Assembly: GCA_902492895.1 (NCBI GenBank)
Contig: CABUNG010000002.1
Coordinates: 154,184-218,183, forward strand
Source of the DNA: an uncultured Oscillospiraceae bacterium
Lineage (GTDB): Bacteria; Bacillota; Clostridia; Oscillospirales; Acutalibacteraceae
DNA length: 64,000 bases
Direction: 5' to 3'
The translations under genes were made by a program, and so were the position numbers. The notes under the pieces are model-generated. The model was not told the origin of the DNA, searched no databases, and saw only the letters and a program-made list of their open reading frames with translations. Numbering within the stretch: the stretch's first letter is position 1; the number at the start of each line of letters is the position of its first letter. Positions 8,566-17,833 of the stretch are shown piece by piece.

Positions 8566-9960
8566 ATGAACCTCAATGAACATGTCAGGCCGGGTTTGGC
8601 CGTCATACGGGCCGAGACCGGCGTCCGCCATCAGACGATCCGGACATTCGGCGCCTCGGGCGCCTGGTGGTCGACCGGCATCGGCGGATGGGATACCATG
8701 GACGAGATTCTGGCGTATTTACATACCGGCAAAGGCATCGCGCTGAACAATTACCGGCACAACGTCGGGGGCGGCCGGGAGGGCGGCCCCTTGGCCGACG
8801 ACAAGTCCGGCCCCGATCCCTGGCGCGCGGTCCCCTGCCCCCTGCAGGCGGACGGAACGATCGATGTGACCGCCGACGCGGGCGGCTGGCGGGTGCTTCG
8901 GAAAGTGAACGCCCTGGGCACGGTGGACGATATCACCCTCTTCATGAACAGCCCGCCCGAAAGCATGACGGTAAACGGCAAAACCTACGGCTCCCCGACC
9001 GGCAGCAACCTGCGGGAGGACTGCTTGGAAGCCTATGCCGCCTTCTGCGCTGACGTGACCAAGGCGTATCTCGATGCGGGCATCGCGGTCAAATACATCA
9101 GCCCGGTCAATGAACCCCAGTCCCAGTGGGACGCCGGCTGGCAGGAGGGCTGCTATTTCGGCCCCGAGGCGATTTTTCGCCTGACCCGGCTGCTGATCCG
9201 GGAACTCTCCAAGCGGGACCTGCCCGTCAAGGTCAGCATCAACGAATCGGCGGAGATGAAGAACCGGGAGTATGTGTACGATTTCTATCGGGATCTGATG
9301 GCCGACGACACGATTTATCCCCACATCGACCATTTCGCCGCGCACGGATACCATACGGATTTCGCCATGAAACAGGAGCTGCACCGGTTTGCGCTTGAAA
9401 CCGCGGCTTCTCTGGGCCGGGAGCCGCTTCCGATCAACCAGACCGAATGGGCGGCGTGGCATCAGACGGAAACGCTCACGCCGGAAAAGCGGCTGATCAT
9501 GACGGGCCGGTCGATCTATGACGACTTTACCGCCCTGTGCGCGGATACGTGGGAGTATTTCGCCGCGGTGGGGAGAGGACCGGACAGCCTCATCGTGGTC
9601 TCCGACAGCCGCCCGGGGGAGTACGAGCTGACGCGCCATTTCTGGGGCGTCGGCAACTACTCCAAATTCATCCGGGGCTATACCCGCGTGGAGGTCCGGG
9701 AAGAGGGCGTTCCGGACGGGATCCTGGCTTCGGCCTATATCGCGCCCGACGACAGCCGGCTGGTCTTCGTCGTCGTCAATGAAACCGCCGTCCGTGCGGA
9801 TGTGACGCTGGCGGGTATGCCGGCCGGATGCGGCGCAGACGTTTACGAGACCTCGATGGAGCGGACCTGCGCCTCCCGCAAGGGCACGATGACGCCCGAA
9901 AACGGGTATCCGCTTCCGCCCCATTCCGTGACGACCTTTGTCTTCCCTTGCGCGCGATAG
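8566..9960 (+). CDS. GH30-like glycoside hydrolase, no signal peptide (paralogue A)
   Basis: Retaining beta-glycosidase of the GH30/COG5520 type by pattern. The ATG at 8566 is chosen from an AGGGAGG at 8551-8557, and the upstream open frame belongs to the permease. The 464-residue product has no signal peptide, so it should act in the cytoplasm on imported oligosaccharides. The likely acid/base is Glu183 in SPVNEPQ and the likely nucleophile Glu294 in NQTEWAAW; the barrel is followed by a C-terminal beta domain (about 370-464). The NEPQ...W...QEGC block recalls the endo-beta-1,6-galactanase branch of GH30, but substrate assignment is inference. Two lipoprotein paralogues follow directly. Confidence 0.85.
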   Translation: MNLNEHVRPGLAVIRAETGVRHQTIRTFGASGAWWSTGIGGWDTMDEILAYLHTGKGIALNNYRHNVGGGREGGPLADDKSGPDPWRAVPCPLQADGTIDVTADAGGWRVLRKVNALGTVDDITLFMNSPPESMTVNGKTYGSPTGSNLREDCLEAYAAFCADVTKAYLDAGIAVKYISPVNEPQSQWDAGWQEGCYFGPEAIFRLTRLLIRELSKRDLPVKVSINESAEMKNREYVYDFYRDLMADDTIYPHIDHFAAHGYHTDFAMKQELHRFALETAASLGREPLPINQTEWAAWHQTETLTPEKRLIMTGRSIYDDFTALCADTWEYFAAVGRGPDSLIVVSDSRPGEYELTRHFWGVGNYSKFIRGYTRVEVREEGVPDGILASAYIAPDDSRLVFVVVNETAVRADVTLAGMPAGCGADVYETSMERTCASRKGTMTPENGYPLPPHSVTTFVFPCAR

Positions 9961-10022
9961 CCCGTCCGCCACAGTCAACAGAGGGATGCTGTTCCCCAAC
10001 CGAGGAAGGATGCTGGAATCGA

Positions 10023-11516
10023 ATGAAACGGAAAAGGATGCTGGCCCTGTTCGCCGCGGCCGGCCTGATAGGCGGGCTGGCCGCCTGCAAACCGGGAGAG
10101 CCCGCCGTAAAGGAGCCGACGGAATACCTCAACGGCGATATCGGCAAAACCGAGGCCGTTCTGAAGGCCGACACCGGGATCAAACACCAGGTGGTCAAAA
10201 ATTTCGGCGTATCCGGCGCCTGGTGGTCCACTGGTATCGGTGACCGGGAAACCATGGATGAAATCCTGGCCCTGCTGTTTACCGATAAGGGCATTGCCCT
10301 GAACACCTACCGTCACAACGTCGGCGGCGGCCGGGAGGGTGGCCCGCTTGCCGATGATAAGTCGGGCCCCGATCCCTGGCGCGCGGTGCCCTGCCCGCTG
10401 AAGGCCGACGGGACAATCGATCTGAACGCGGACGCAAACGGCTGGACGGTGCTCCAAAAAATACGGGATCTGGGTACGGTGGATACCGTCGTCCTGTTCA
10501 TGAACAGTCCGCCCGAAAGCATGACGGTCAACGGCAAAACCTACAACGATCCCACGGGCAGCAACCTCCGCCCCGATTGCACCGAAGCCTACGCGGCTTT
10601 CTGTGCCGACGTGGCCGAGGCGTATTTGAACGCCGGGATCCCGGTCAAATACATCAGCCCGGTCAACGAGCCCCAGTCCCAGTGGGACGCCGGCTGGCAG
10701 GAGGGCTGCCACTACACGACGGACGAAATCCTGAAGCTGACCCGGCTGGTCATCGCCCAACTGAACGGGCGGAACCTGCCCGTCAAGGTCAGCGTCAACG
10801 AGTCCGCCCAGTACGGCAACCGGGAGTATGTCCATGACTTCTATAAAACCCTGCTCTCGGACGACGCGATCTATCCCTATATCGACCATTTCGCGGCCCA
10901 CGCGTATTTCGCTACCGATAAAATCCGGACGGCGCTGTATAACTGGACGCAGAAGACCGCCGGAGACCTGGGGAAGCAGGCGCTGCCGATTTATCAGACG
11001 GAATTCGCCGCCTGGGCCCCGGACAACGAGGCGCTGACGGTGGAGAAACGGATCACGATGACGGGCCGGGCCTTGTATGAGGATCTTACCCATCTGCAGG
11101 TGGAGGCCTGGGATTATTTTGCGGCCCTTTCCCGCGGCCCCGACTCGCTGATCATGGTCAACGACACCGACGCCGGCAAATACTGGCCAACGAAGCATAT
11201 GTGGGCGATCGGGAACTATTCGAAATTCATCAAGGGATACACCCGGGTGGACGTGGAGGAAACCGGGCTGCCGGAGGGCGTCATGGGGTCGGCCTACCTC
11301 GCCCCGGACGGCAAAAAGCTGGTTTTCGTGGCGGTCAATGAGAACGCGGCCGGGCAGACCGTCACCCTCGCGGGCGTGCCGGAAGGCGCTTGGAGCGAGG
11401 TATATGAAACCTCGATGGACCGCACCTGCGAGACCTCCAAGGGCTTCATGAAAGCGGACGCGGGCTATGAACTGCCTCCGTATTCGGTCACCACCTTTGT
11501 TTTTCAACTGGCCTAA
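10023..11516 (+). CDS. GH30-like glycoside hydrolase, lipoprotein (paralogue B)
   Basis: Surface-anchored relative of the preceding enzyme. The 497-residue protein starts at ATG 10023, about 12 bases after AGGAAGGA, with a positively charged n-region and a lipobox LAAC (Cys22). A short spacer leads into the GH30-like domain from about residue 45. Glu216 in SPVNEPQ and Glu327 in YQTEFAAW are the predicted acid/base and nucleophile. The active-site segment is nearly identical at the DNA level to paralogue A (65 of 67 bases, 9087-9153 against 10643-10709). The last third is nearly identical over a 69-base stretch to paralogue C. It presumably trims polysaccharide outside the membrane. Confidence 0.85.
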   Translation: MKRKRMLALFAAAGLIGGLAACKPGEPAVKEPTEYLNGDIGKTEAVLKADTGIKHQVVKNFGVSGAWWSTGIGDRETMDEILALLFTDKGIALNTYRHNVGGGREGGPLADDKSGPDPWRAVPCPLKADGTIDLNADANGWTVLQKIRDLGTVDTVVLFMNSPPESMTVNGKTYNDPTGSNLRPDCTEAYAAFCADVAEAYLNAGIPVKYISPVNEPQSQWDAGWQEGCHYTTDEILKLTRLVIAQLNGRNLPVKVSVNESAQYGNREYVHDFYKTLLSDDAIYPYIDHFAAHAYFATDKIRTALYNWTQKTAGDLGKQALPIYQTEFAAWAPDNEALTVEKRITMTGRALYEDLTHLQVEAWDYFAALSRGPDSLIMVNDTDAGKYWPTKHMWAIGNYSKFIKGYTRVDVEETGLPEGVMGSAYLAPDGKKLVFVAVNENAAGQTVTLAGVPEGAWSEVYETSMDRTCETSKGFMKADAGYELPPYSVTTFVFQLA

Positions 11517-11583
11517 CCAGCGTACGGAAGAATCGGTTTAAAAACAGAAGGAGGCATGCGGCATCAGAAGCATAATCAGACGA

Positions 11584-13290
11584 ATGCTGGCCCTGCCGGC
11601 GGCGGCTGCCGTTCTGTGGGCAGCCGCCGGCTGCCGGCAAGGGGGGGATCCGGCGAGCGCTTTCCCGGACACCTCTTTATCAGACGAATCCCGGCCGGGG
11701 GACGGTTCCGCTGGGGGAGGGGAGCCGTCGGGCGGAAGCATCCCAGGGGACCCTGCGCCGGGGAACAGCCAGTCCGAAAGCCAGCTCAGTTCTTCGCCCG
11801 GCGGGCCGTCTTCGGAAAACCCATCCTCCGGGCGTCCCACGTCAGACAATCCGGCATCGAGTACCCCTCCGCCGGATCATTCATCCTCGGGAAGCACACT
11901 GGAAGTCCTCAATAACGGGGTCAAGGCCGGCAGCGCGGTCCTGCGGGCCAAGACAGGCGTCAAACACCAGGTTGTCAAAAATTTCGGCGTATCCGGCGCC
12001 TGGTGGTCGACCGGTATCGGCGGCCGGGCGGCAATCGATGAGATTCTGGCCCTGCTCTTCACCGATCGCGGCATCGCGCTGAATACCTATCGTCAGAACG
12101 TCGGCGGCGGCCGGGAGGAAGGCCCCTTGAACGACAGCCGCACCGGCCCCGATCCCTGGCGCGCGGTGCCCTGCCCGTTGAAGGCCGACGGGAGCATCGA
12201 CATCACGGCCGACGCGAATGGCTGGACGGTGCTGCAGAAAATCATGGCCCTGGGGACGGTGGAGGATGTCGTCCTGTTCATGAACAGCCCGCCGGCCGGG
12301 ATGACCGTGAACGGCAAAACCTATAATCCCGCGTCGGGCAGCAACCTCCGCCCCGCGTGCTATAACCAATATGCGGTCTATTGTGCCGACGTGGCCGAGG
12401 CCTATCGGAAGGCCGGCATCCCCGTCCGGTACGTCAGCCCGATCAACGAGCCGCAGTGGCAGTGGAGCGACGGCTGGCAGGAGGGCTGCCATTATGAACC
12501 GGAGGAGGCCCTGCGGCTGACCCGGCTGGTCGTCGCGGAGCTGAACAGGCGGCGGCTGCCGGTCAAAATCAGCGTCAACGAATCCGCTGAATACCGGGAT
12601 AACCGCTACACCTACCAATTCTATGAATCCCTGCTGTCGGACAGCACGGTCTATCCCTATCTCGACCATTTCGCGGTGCACGGCTATTCCGCGAATGCGC
12701 AGATCCGCTCCGATCTGTACGCCTGGACCCAAACCATCGCCGGCCGGCTGGGGAAAACGGCCCTGCCGGTGTATCAATCGGAATACGCCGCCTGGCAGGC
12801 GGATACGAATCTGTCGGCCGCCGAGCGGCTGACCATGACGGCGACGGCCCTGCACGAGGATCTGACCCTGCTGAATGTGTCCTCCTGGGATTATTTTGCG
12901 GCGGTGGCCCGGGGTGCCGACGGCCTGATCGTGGTCAACGACACCAGACCTGCGTACTATGCGGTCACCCGGCATTTCTGGGCGATCGGGAACTATTCCA
13001 AATTTATCAAGGGGTATACACGGGTGGACGTGGAGGAAACCGGGCTGCCGGATGGCGTCATGGGGTCGGCCTACCTCGCCCCGGACGGCCGGAAGCTGGT
13101 TTTCGTGGCCGTCAATGCGGATGCGGGCGATCGGACCGTGACCCTTTCGGGCCTTCCGGCCGGATGCGAGGGAGAGGTGTACGAGACGTCCATGCAGCGC
13201 ACCTGCGAAACCGCCAAGGGCATCATGAAGGCGGACAACGGCTATGTGCTGCCCGCCCAGTCGGTGACCACTTTTGTTTTTCCGCTGTAA
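11584..13290 (+). CDS. GH30-like glycoside hydrolase, lipoprotein with long Ser/Pro/Gly linker (paralogue C)
   Basis: Third tandem GH30-like enzyme, 568 residues from the ATG at 11584. It has a lipobox AAGC (Cys17) followed by about 85 residues rich in Ser, Pro, Gly and Asp, which would carry the catalytic domain through the cell wall. Predicted acid/base is Glu289 (SPINEPQ) and nucleophile Glu400 (YQSEYAAW). The start is doubtful: the strong AGAAGGAGG at 11546-11554 lies 29 bases before ATG 11584, whereas an in-frame ATC at 11563 has an 8-base spacer and would add IRSIIRR, the basic residues a signal peptide normally needs. The 3' boundary is clear. Confidence 0.83.
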   Translation: MLALPAAAAVLWAAAGCRQGGDPASAFPDTSLSDESRPGDGSAGGGEPSGGSIPGDPAPGNSQSESQLSSSPGGPSSENPSSGRPTSDNPASSTPPPDHSSSGSTLEVLNNGVKAGSAVLRAKTGVKHQVVKNFGVSGAWWSTGIGGRAAIDEILALLFTDRGIALNTYRQNVGGGREEGPLNDSRTGPDPWRAVPCPLKADGSIDITADANGWTVLQKIMALGTVEDVVLFMNSPPAGMTVNGKTYNPASGSNLRPACYNQYAVYCADVAEAYRKAGIPVRYVSPINEPQWQWSDGWQEGCHYEPEEALRLTRLVVAELNRRRLPVKISVNESAEYRDNRYTYQFYESLLSDSTVYPYLDHFAVHGYSANAQIRSDLYAWTQTIAGRLGKTALPVYQSEYAAWQADTNLSAAERLTMTATALHEDLTLLNVSSWDYFAAVARGADGLIVVNDTRPAYYAVTRHFWAIGNYSKFIKGYTRVDVEETGLPDGVMGSAYLAPDGRKLVFVAVNADAGDRTVTLSGLPAGCEGEVYETSMQRTCETAKGIMKADNGYVLPAQSVTTFVFPL

Positions 13291-13420
13291 GCCGTGTCTG
13301 AAAAGGCTTTGATTTGGGAACGGGAGGTGTTGTTTGGGGTTGATGAACCGAAACCGGCGGGCGCCGGTACCCACGGATCGACGGATGTCATACCCATTTT
13401 TGAGGAATGAGGTGTCAAGA

Positions 13421-14989
13421 ATGAAAAAAGGATTGTCTCTGGTTTTCACGGCGATGCTGCTGGCGGCCATGCTGCTGACGGGCGGGATGTCCGCCCTGGC
13501 GGAAACGGAGCCGGACAGCGCCAAATCGGTGCTGGATATCTCTTATCTGACCAAGAACCAAGCCCTCGGCAGCTCCACGGGGGCGGTCGTGTATCAGGAT
13601 CAGGCTTTTGACGACAGCAAACTCAAGCTGTCCTGTGTCACCGCAGGAGAGAAGGACTGGCTTAAATATGAGTATGGCGGCTGGTTCAACGGCCTGCTCG
13701 TGGATCTGAATAAGGCGAAAAGCCAGGACCCGGTCAAAGGCATCACCGATTGGACGGGTGCCACGGCCGTCTGGTTTTATGTGGATGCTGAAAATGGCGC
13801 CACGCTGGATCTGCAGCTGCGGGCGGCCAAAGGCGAGGATACCGGGTTTTTCTCCAGCAAGAACGCGGGCGTGAAATACTACTATCAGGACGAGCACGGC
13901 CTCGTTCCCGTCACCCTGGCCAACGACAACAACGACTGGGGGCATATTTCCCTGGCCGAGGGCTATGAAGGCTGGGTCGGTGTGGAGCTGGCGAATTTCG
14001 CCTGCGGCTCCGGCCATTTGACAGACCAGAACCTCGCCGGCTATCTGGGCAACGTCACGGGCGTCGGCTTCTATGCGGAAAAAACGTGTTTAGTGCGCGA
14101 TGTCCGGGTGGCCGGCGTCGCGAAGGGCCTGGAAGATCTGAACGAACCGGTGGTTCCGGCGGACGTGTCGCCTGACGATGCCAAGCCGGTGACGGATTTC
14201 TCCTATCTGCCCCAGAACCGGGATCTGACGCTGGCGGACGGCCTCGGCGGCCTCGACGGCACGGCGGTGACATCCAAGGATCTGGTGGTGTCTGCGTCGG
14301 TCGAGGACGGAAAAGCCTGGCTGCATTACAAACGGAACACCACCACCTGGAATGCCGGGATTTATGTGGATCTGCTGAACGCCGCGGCTGCGGGAAAAGC
14401 CGTAACCGATTGGACTGGCGCGGAAACCCTCTGGTTTTACGCCAAGACGGAAGGGGATACCTATTTCAATATCGTGGCGGCTGTGGACAACGAATACAGC
14501 GGCGAGGTTCAGGGGTATTTCCACAGCGAAGGCGCGGGTTTGATCTACTATGTGGAGGAAAACGATGCGTTTGTGGAGAAAACCACCACCGAAGATACCT
14601 GGAAGCATATGTTCCTTCCGGCCGGGTATGAAGGCTGGGTCGGCTTCGACTTGTCCCAGATGATCTGCCGCTCCGGGCATTTGAAGGAGCAGAACTTCGC
14701 CGCCCATCTGGGCGATGTGTACGGCATCGGCTTTTATATGGAAGGCGGCGCACTGGCGGCAACCGATTTCCGCGCGGATGGCATCGCCCGCGGACTTGAA
14801 GAAGGCCAGGGCGGCACTTCCAGCACCGGCTCGGATACCAGTGGCTCCGGCAGTACCGGCTCCAACGGCGGCTCCGGCGCTCCCCAAACGGGCGTCCCCT
14901 TTGCCCTGCTTCCGGCGGCGCTGGTTCTGGCGGCGGGTGCCGCCCTTGTGGTCCTGCGCCGGCCGAAGGCCGCAGGAAAGTTCCGATAA
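13421..14989 (+). CDS. Surface protein with two copies of an unrecognised domain and a PQTG-type sorting signal
   Basis: The 522-residue protein starts at ATG 13421 after GAGG at 13410-13413. It has a signal peptide (about 1-27, ending ALA), two copies of a domain of roughly 205 residues (33-236 and 252-459), a Ser/Gly/Thr linker (460-486) and a C-terminal PQTG (488-491) followed by a hydrophobic stretch and a basic tail. That ending looks like a sortase substrate lacking the usual Leu. Each repeat carries a TDWTGA-x-x-(V/L)WFY strand, a GYEGWVG motif and ends in a G(V/I)GFY strand, consistent with a beta-sandwich. I do not recognise the domain; polysaccharide binding is inferred from the neighbours. 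Confidence 0.72.
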   Translation: MKKGLSLVFTAMLLAAMLLTGGMSALAETEPDSAKSVLDISYLTKNQALGSSTGAVVYQDQAFDDSKLKLSCVTAGEKDWLKYEYGGWFNGLLVDLNKAKSQDPVKGITDWTGATAVWFYVDAENGATLDLQLRAAKGEDTGFFSSKNAGVKYYYQDEHGLVPVTLANDNNDWGHISLAEGYEGWVGVELANFACGSGHLTDQNLAGYLGNVTGVGFYAEKTCLVRDVRVAGVAKGLEDLNEPVVPADVSPDDAKPVTDFSYLPQNRDLTLADGLGGLDGTAVTSKDLVVSASVEDGKAWLHYKRNTTTWNAGIYVDLLNAAAAGKAVTDWTGAETLWFYAKTEGDTYFNIVAAVDNEYSGEVQGYFHSEGAGLIYYVEENDAFVEKTTTEDTWKHMFLPAGYEGWVGFDLSQMICRSGHLKEQNFAAHLGDVYGIGFYMEGGALAATDFRADGIARGLEEGQGGTSSTGSDTSGSGSTGSNGGSGAPQTGVPFALLPAALVLAAGAALVVLRRPKAAGKFR

Positions 14990-15025
14990 GCCTTTCGAGA
15001 ATAAGAAAGCAATGGGGTGTGGTCT

Positions 15026-16087
15026 ATGAAAAAAGCGTTTCGCTGGATTTCCATTTGCGCAGCGTTGCTCATGCTGGTGTGCGTGATGGCGCCCGCAGCG
15101 CTCGCGGCCGATAAACCGGACGATGCGACGCCGGTGGTCGATTTCACCTACCTGCCGGAAGGGCAGGAGCTGACTCTGGCAAACGATATCGGCGGATTTA
15201 TGGGGATACAAATGGTCACGTCCAAGGATTTGGTCGTTTCCAAGGTCAAAGAGGGCGGCAAAGAGTGGCTGCTGTACCACCGCAACAACAAGAACTGGAA
15301 CGGCGGCATCTATCTGGACCTGATCCGGGCCAAGGCCAAGAAGAAGGCCGTGACCGACTGGACGGGCGGCACCACCCTCTGGTTTTACATCAAAGCCGCG
15401 GGAGATGCCTACCTCAACGTGGTGCTCGCGACAGACAACGAGGATTCCGGGGATGTGCAGGGCTTTTTCGACAGCGAGGTGGCCGGGGTGAAATACCTTT
15501 TGGAGGAAAACGGCGCGTTTGTCGAGAAAACCACCACCGAGGACACCTGGAAGCATATGTTCATCGCCTCGGGATACGAGGGATGGGTGGGCTTTGACCT
15601 GTCCCAGATGAACTGCCGTTCCTCGCACCTGAAAAGCCAGCGCATCGCCGACCATCTGAACGCCATATACGGCGTGGGGCTCTATATGGAAGGCACGGAT
15701 GTCTATATCCGGGATATCCGGGTGTCGGGTGTGAAAGCCAAGATCGGAGCGGCGGATCCCACCACCGCGCCTCCTCCTGCGACAAAACCACCTACGGCGC
15801 CCCCCGCCGATTCCTCTGCGACGGCGGCGCCGCCTCCCAGTTCCGACGCGACAACGGCGGATTTGTCGTCCGCTGTGGATAGAACGACTGCGGCCGGCGT
15901 CTCCTCCGGCCTCGCGAGCGATCCGGATGACGGGGAAGAGAAGGCGGGCCTGCCGGTTGCGCTGATCGTCCTCCTCTGCGTGCTGGGCGCGGGGGCTGTG
16001 GCGGTCGTCGTGATCTTCCTCATCAAACGGTCCAAGGGCGGCACGCCGCCGTCGGGGACGCCGGATGCGGATGGTAGGGACGTGTAA
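15026..16087 (+). CDS. Surface protein with one copy of the same unrecognised domain and a C-terminal membrane helix
   Basis: The 353-residue protein has a signal peptide (about 1-28, AALA), one copy of the domain found twice in the preceding gene (about 31-236), a Pro/Thr/Ser/Ala linker (about 237-300), a single membrane helix (about 304-328) and a short basic tail. There is no PxTG motif, so it should be membrane-anchored rather than wall-linked. The segment EKTTTEDTWKHMF...GYEGWVGFDLSQM is almost identical to the second repeat of the neighbour, indicating a recent duplication. The ATG at 15026 is preferred to a GTG three codons upstream because the signal peptide then begins MKK. Confidence 0.7.
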   Translation: MKKAFRWISICAALLMLVCVMAPAALAADKPDDATPVVDFTYLPEGQELTLANDIGGFMGIQMVTSKDLVVSKVKEGGKEWLLYHRNNKNWNGGIYLDLIRAKAKKKAVTDWTGGTTLWFYIKAAGDAYLNVVLATDNEDSGDVQGFFDSEVAGVKYLLEENGAFVEKTTTEDTWKHMFIASGYEGWVGFDLSQMNCRSSHLKSQRIADHLNAIYGVGLYMEGTDVYIRDIRVSGVKAKIGAADPTTAPPPATKPPTAPPADSSATAAPPPSSDATTADLSSAVDRTTAAGVSSGLASDPDDGEEKAGLPVALIVLLCVLGAGAVAVVVIFLIKRSKGGTPPSGTPDADGRDV

Positions 16088-16089
16088 GG

Positions 16090-17721
16090 ATGAAACGCCT
16101 TTGTGTGTTCTTGGCGGTGTGTTTGATGTGTACGGTATTGAGTCCCGCGGCCGGGGCCGATACGGCCTTTGGCCTGGCTTCGATTTTCGGTGACGGCATG
16201 GTGCTGCAGCAGGGCCGCCCGGTTCAGGTGTTCGGGTTCGGCCGGGACGGCGAGACCGTCGCCCTCACTCTGAAAAAAGGGAACGCCGTCGTGGAAAGCC
16301 GGACCGCCGCCGTCAGCGGCGGCCGGTGGTCCGCGGAATTGCCCGCGCAGGCCGGTTCCTTTGACGAATACCGCCTGGAAGCTGCCTGCGGAAACGCCGT
16401 GAAGGCGGTGGATCATCTGGTGTTCGGCGAGGTATGGGTGGCCGGCGGTCAATCGAATATGGAATGGACCCTGGGCAAGGCGGCCGAGGCCGCGGAGTGG
16501 GAGAAAACGACGCATGACGGACGGGTGCGGTTTTTCGTGACCCTCGATTCGGGGCATGCCGATCCGCAGGCCGATTCAGCCGGTTACTGGCTTGTTTCGG
16601 GCAGCTGGGATGCCGCCAAGCGGTGTTCGGCCATCGGGTACATGTTCGCCTATCGGCTGAGCGAGACCCTGGGAGTCCCGGTCGGTGTCGTCAATACGGC
16701 GCAGGGGGCGACCCGGCTGTGCACCTGGCTCGGCCGGGAGACGGCAGAGGCGCATCCGGATTTCAAAACCCTGGTGACAACCCGGATCCACCCTGGGGCC
16801 GACGACGGCACCTGGGACTCCCTGGGGAGGTTTTACAACTCCCGCATCGCGCCTCTGCGCGGGTATCAGGCGGCCGGCATCCTGTGGTATCAGGGGGAGG
16901 CCGATATCGAGCGGGGAAACCCCGAGGTGCTGCGGCAGGGGATCCCGCTTCTGGTGGAGGATTGGAGCGCTGTTTTCGGAGACGGTGCCGCCAGGATACC
17001 CTTTCTGTCGGTGCAGCTCGCCTCCTTTAGTTACCGGAGCGACTATCTCGAGGGGAGCGGCTATACCGGCGGGGCGGACGGCACCATCGTGCCCATGGGC
17101 AATTTTCTCATGAATCAGGGGGTCGAGCAGGCCGCCGCCTTCGGTAAGGCCTTATCCGTCCCGATCTACGATGTGCCGGTCAAGCTCAGCGAAATCCATC
17201 CCCCCGATAAAGGGCCGGTGGCCGTCAAGCTGCTGGATGCCGCTCTGGGGATGGTATACGGCAAAAAGGAGCTGTACAGCGGACCGAAACCGGTCTCCGC
17301 TACGTTTGACGGATCGACCGTGGAGGTGGTTTTCGACAACGTCGGGGACGGGCTGAAGCTTGCCGCCGGCGAGACGCTCCAAGGCTTTCGCCTGGGCGGG
17401 ACCGCCGTGCAGGCGGCCATCCGCGGAACCCATACCGTATCCATTCCGGCTGCGGACGGGTCTGTGTCGGACGTTTCCTTGGCGTTCGCTACGAGAAATC
17501 AGGACGCCAATCTGGTGAACAGCGGCGGATATTATCCGCTGGCGTTCCAGATGCCGGTCGAACGGGTGGAGAAGCATCCCGGTGCCGCCGCGCTGATCCG
17601 GCCGGCCGATAAGCCCGGACCCAAACGCGTGGGTCCGCTCCCGTATATCCTGTGCGCGCTGGGCATCGCCGCAGAAGGGCTCGCCCTCGTTTTCCTGCTG
17701 CGAAAGAAGGGTCGGGCTTGA
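16090..17721 (+). CDS. SGNH-type carbohydrate esterase (sialate O-acetylesterase family), membrane-anchored
   Basis: Likely removes acetyl groups from a glycan, exposing it to the GH30-like enzymes. The 543-residue protein has a signal peptide (1-22), an N-terminal beta domain, then SASA-family motifs: GQSNM at 120-124 with the predicted nucleophile Ser122, WYQGE at 266-270, and EIHPPDKGPVA with the catalytic His370. A C-terminal Pro-rich segment and membrane helix (about 518-536) with a basic tail anchors it outside the cell. The start lies two bases after the previous stop, so it belongs to the same transcript. The exact acyl substrate cannot be read from sequence. Confidence 0.87.
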   Translation: MKRLCVFLAVCLMCTVLSPAAGADTAFGLASIFGDGMVLQQGRPVQVFGFGRDGETVALTLKKGNAVVESRTAAVSGGRWSAELPAQAGSFDEYRLEAACGNAVKAVDHLVFGEVWVAGGQSNMEWTLGKAAEAAEWEKTTHDGRVRFFVTLDSGHADPQADSAGYWLVSGSWDAAKRCSAIGYMFAYRLSETLGVPVGVVNTAQGATRLCTWLGRETAEAHPDFKTLVTTRIHPGADDGTWDSLGRFYNSRIAPLRGYQAAGILWYQGEADIERGNPEVLRQGIPLLVEDWSAVFGDGAARIPFLSVQLASFSYRSDYLEGSGYTGGADGTIVPMGNFLMNQGVEQAAAFGKALSVPIYDVPVKLSEIHPPDKGPVAVKLLDAALGMVYGKKELYSGPKPVSATFDGSTVEVVFDNVGDGLKLAAGETLQGFRLGGTAVQAAIRGTHTVSIPAADGSVSDVSLAFATRNQDANLVNSGGYYPLAFQMPVERVEKHPGAAALIRPADKPGPKRVGPLPYILCALGIAAEGLALVFLLRKKGRA

Positions 17722-17833
17722 ACCGCGCCTCGTCGTAAAAAACACAGGACGGCCGGTCCGGCCCATAGTGAAAAACCGCGCCTTATCGGCGTATACGGTT
17801 TCAGCGCCGTTTCCGTTCGAAAACGGATGTTAT

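Noticed and set aside
11556..11915. Start at ATG 11556 giving a 119-codon product
   Set aside because: The ATG is only one base from the ribosome-binding site and the frame runs out of register over a clear lipoprotein glycosidase. A sequencing indel here is the only way it could matter.
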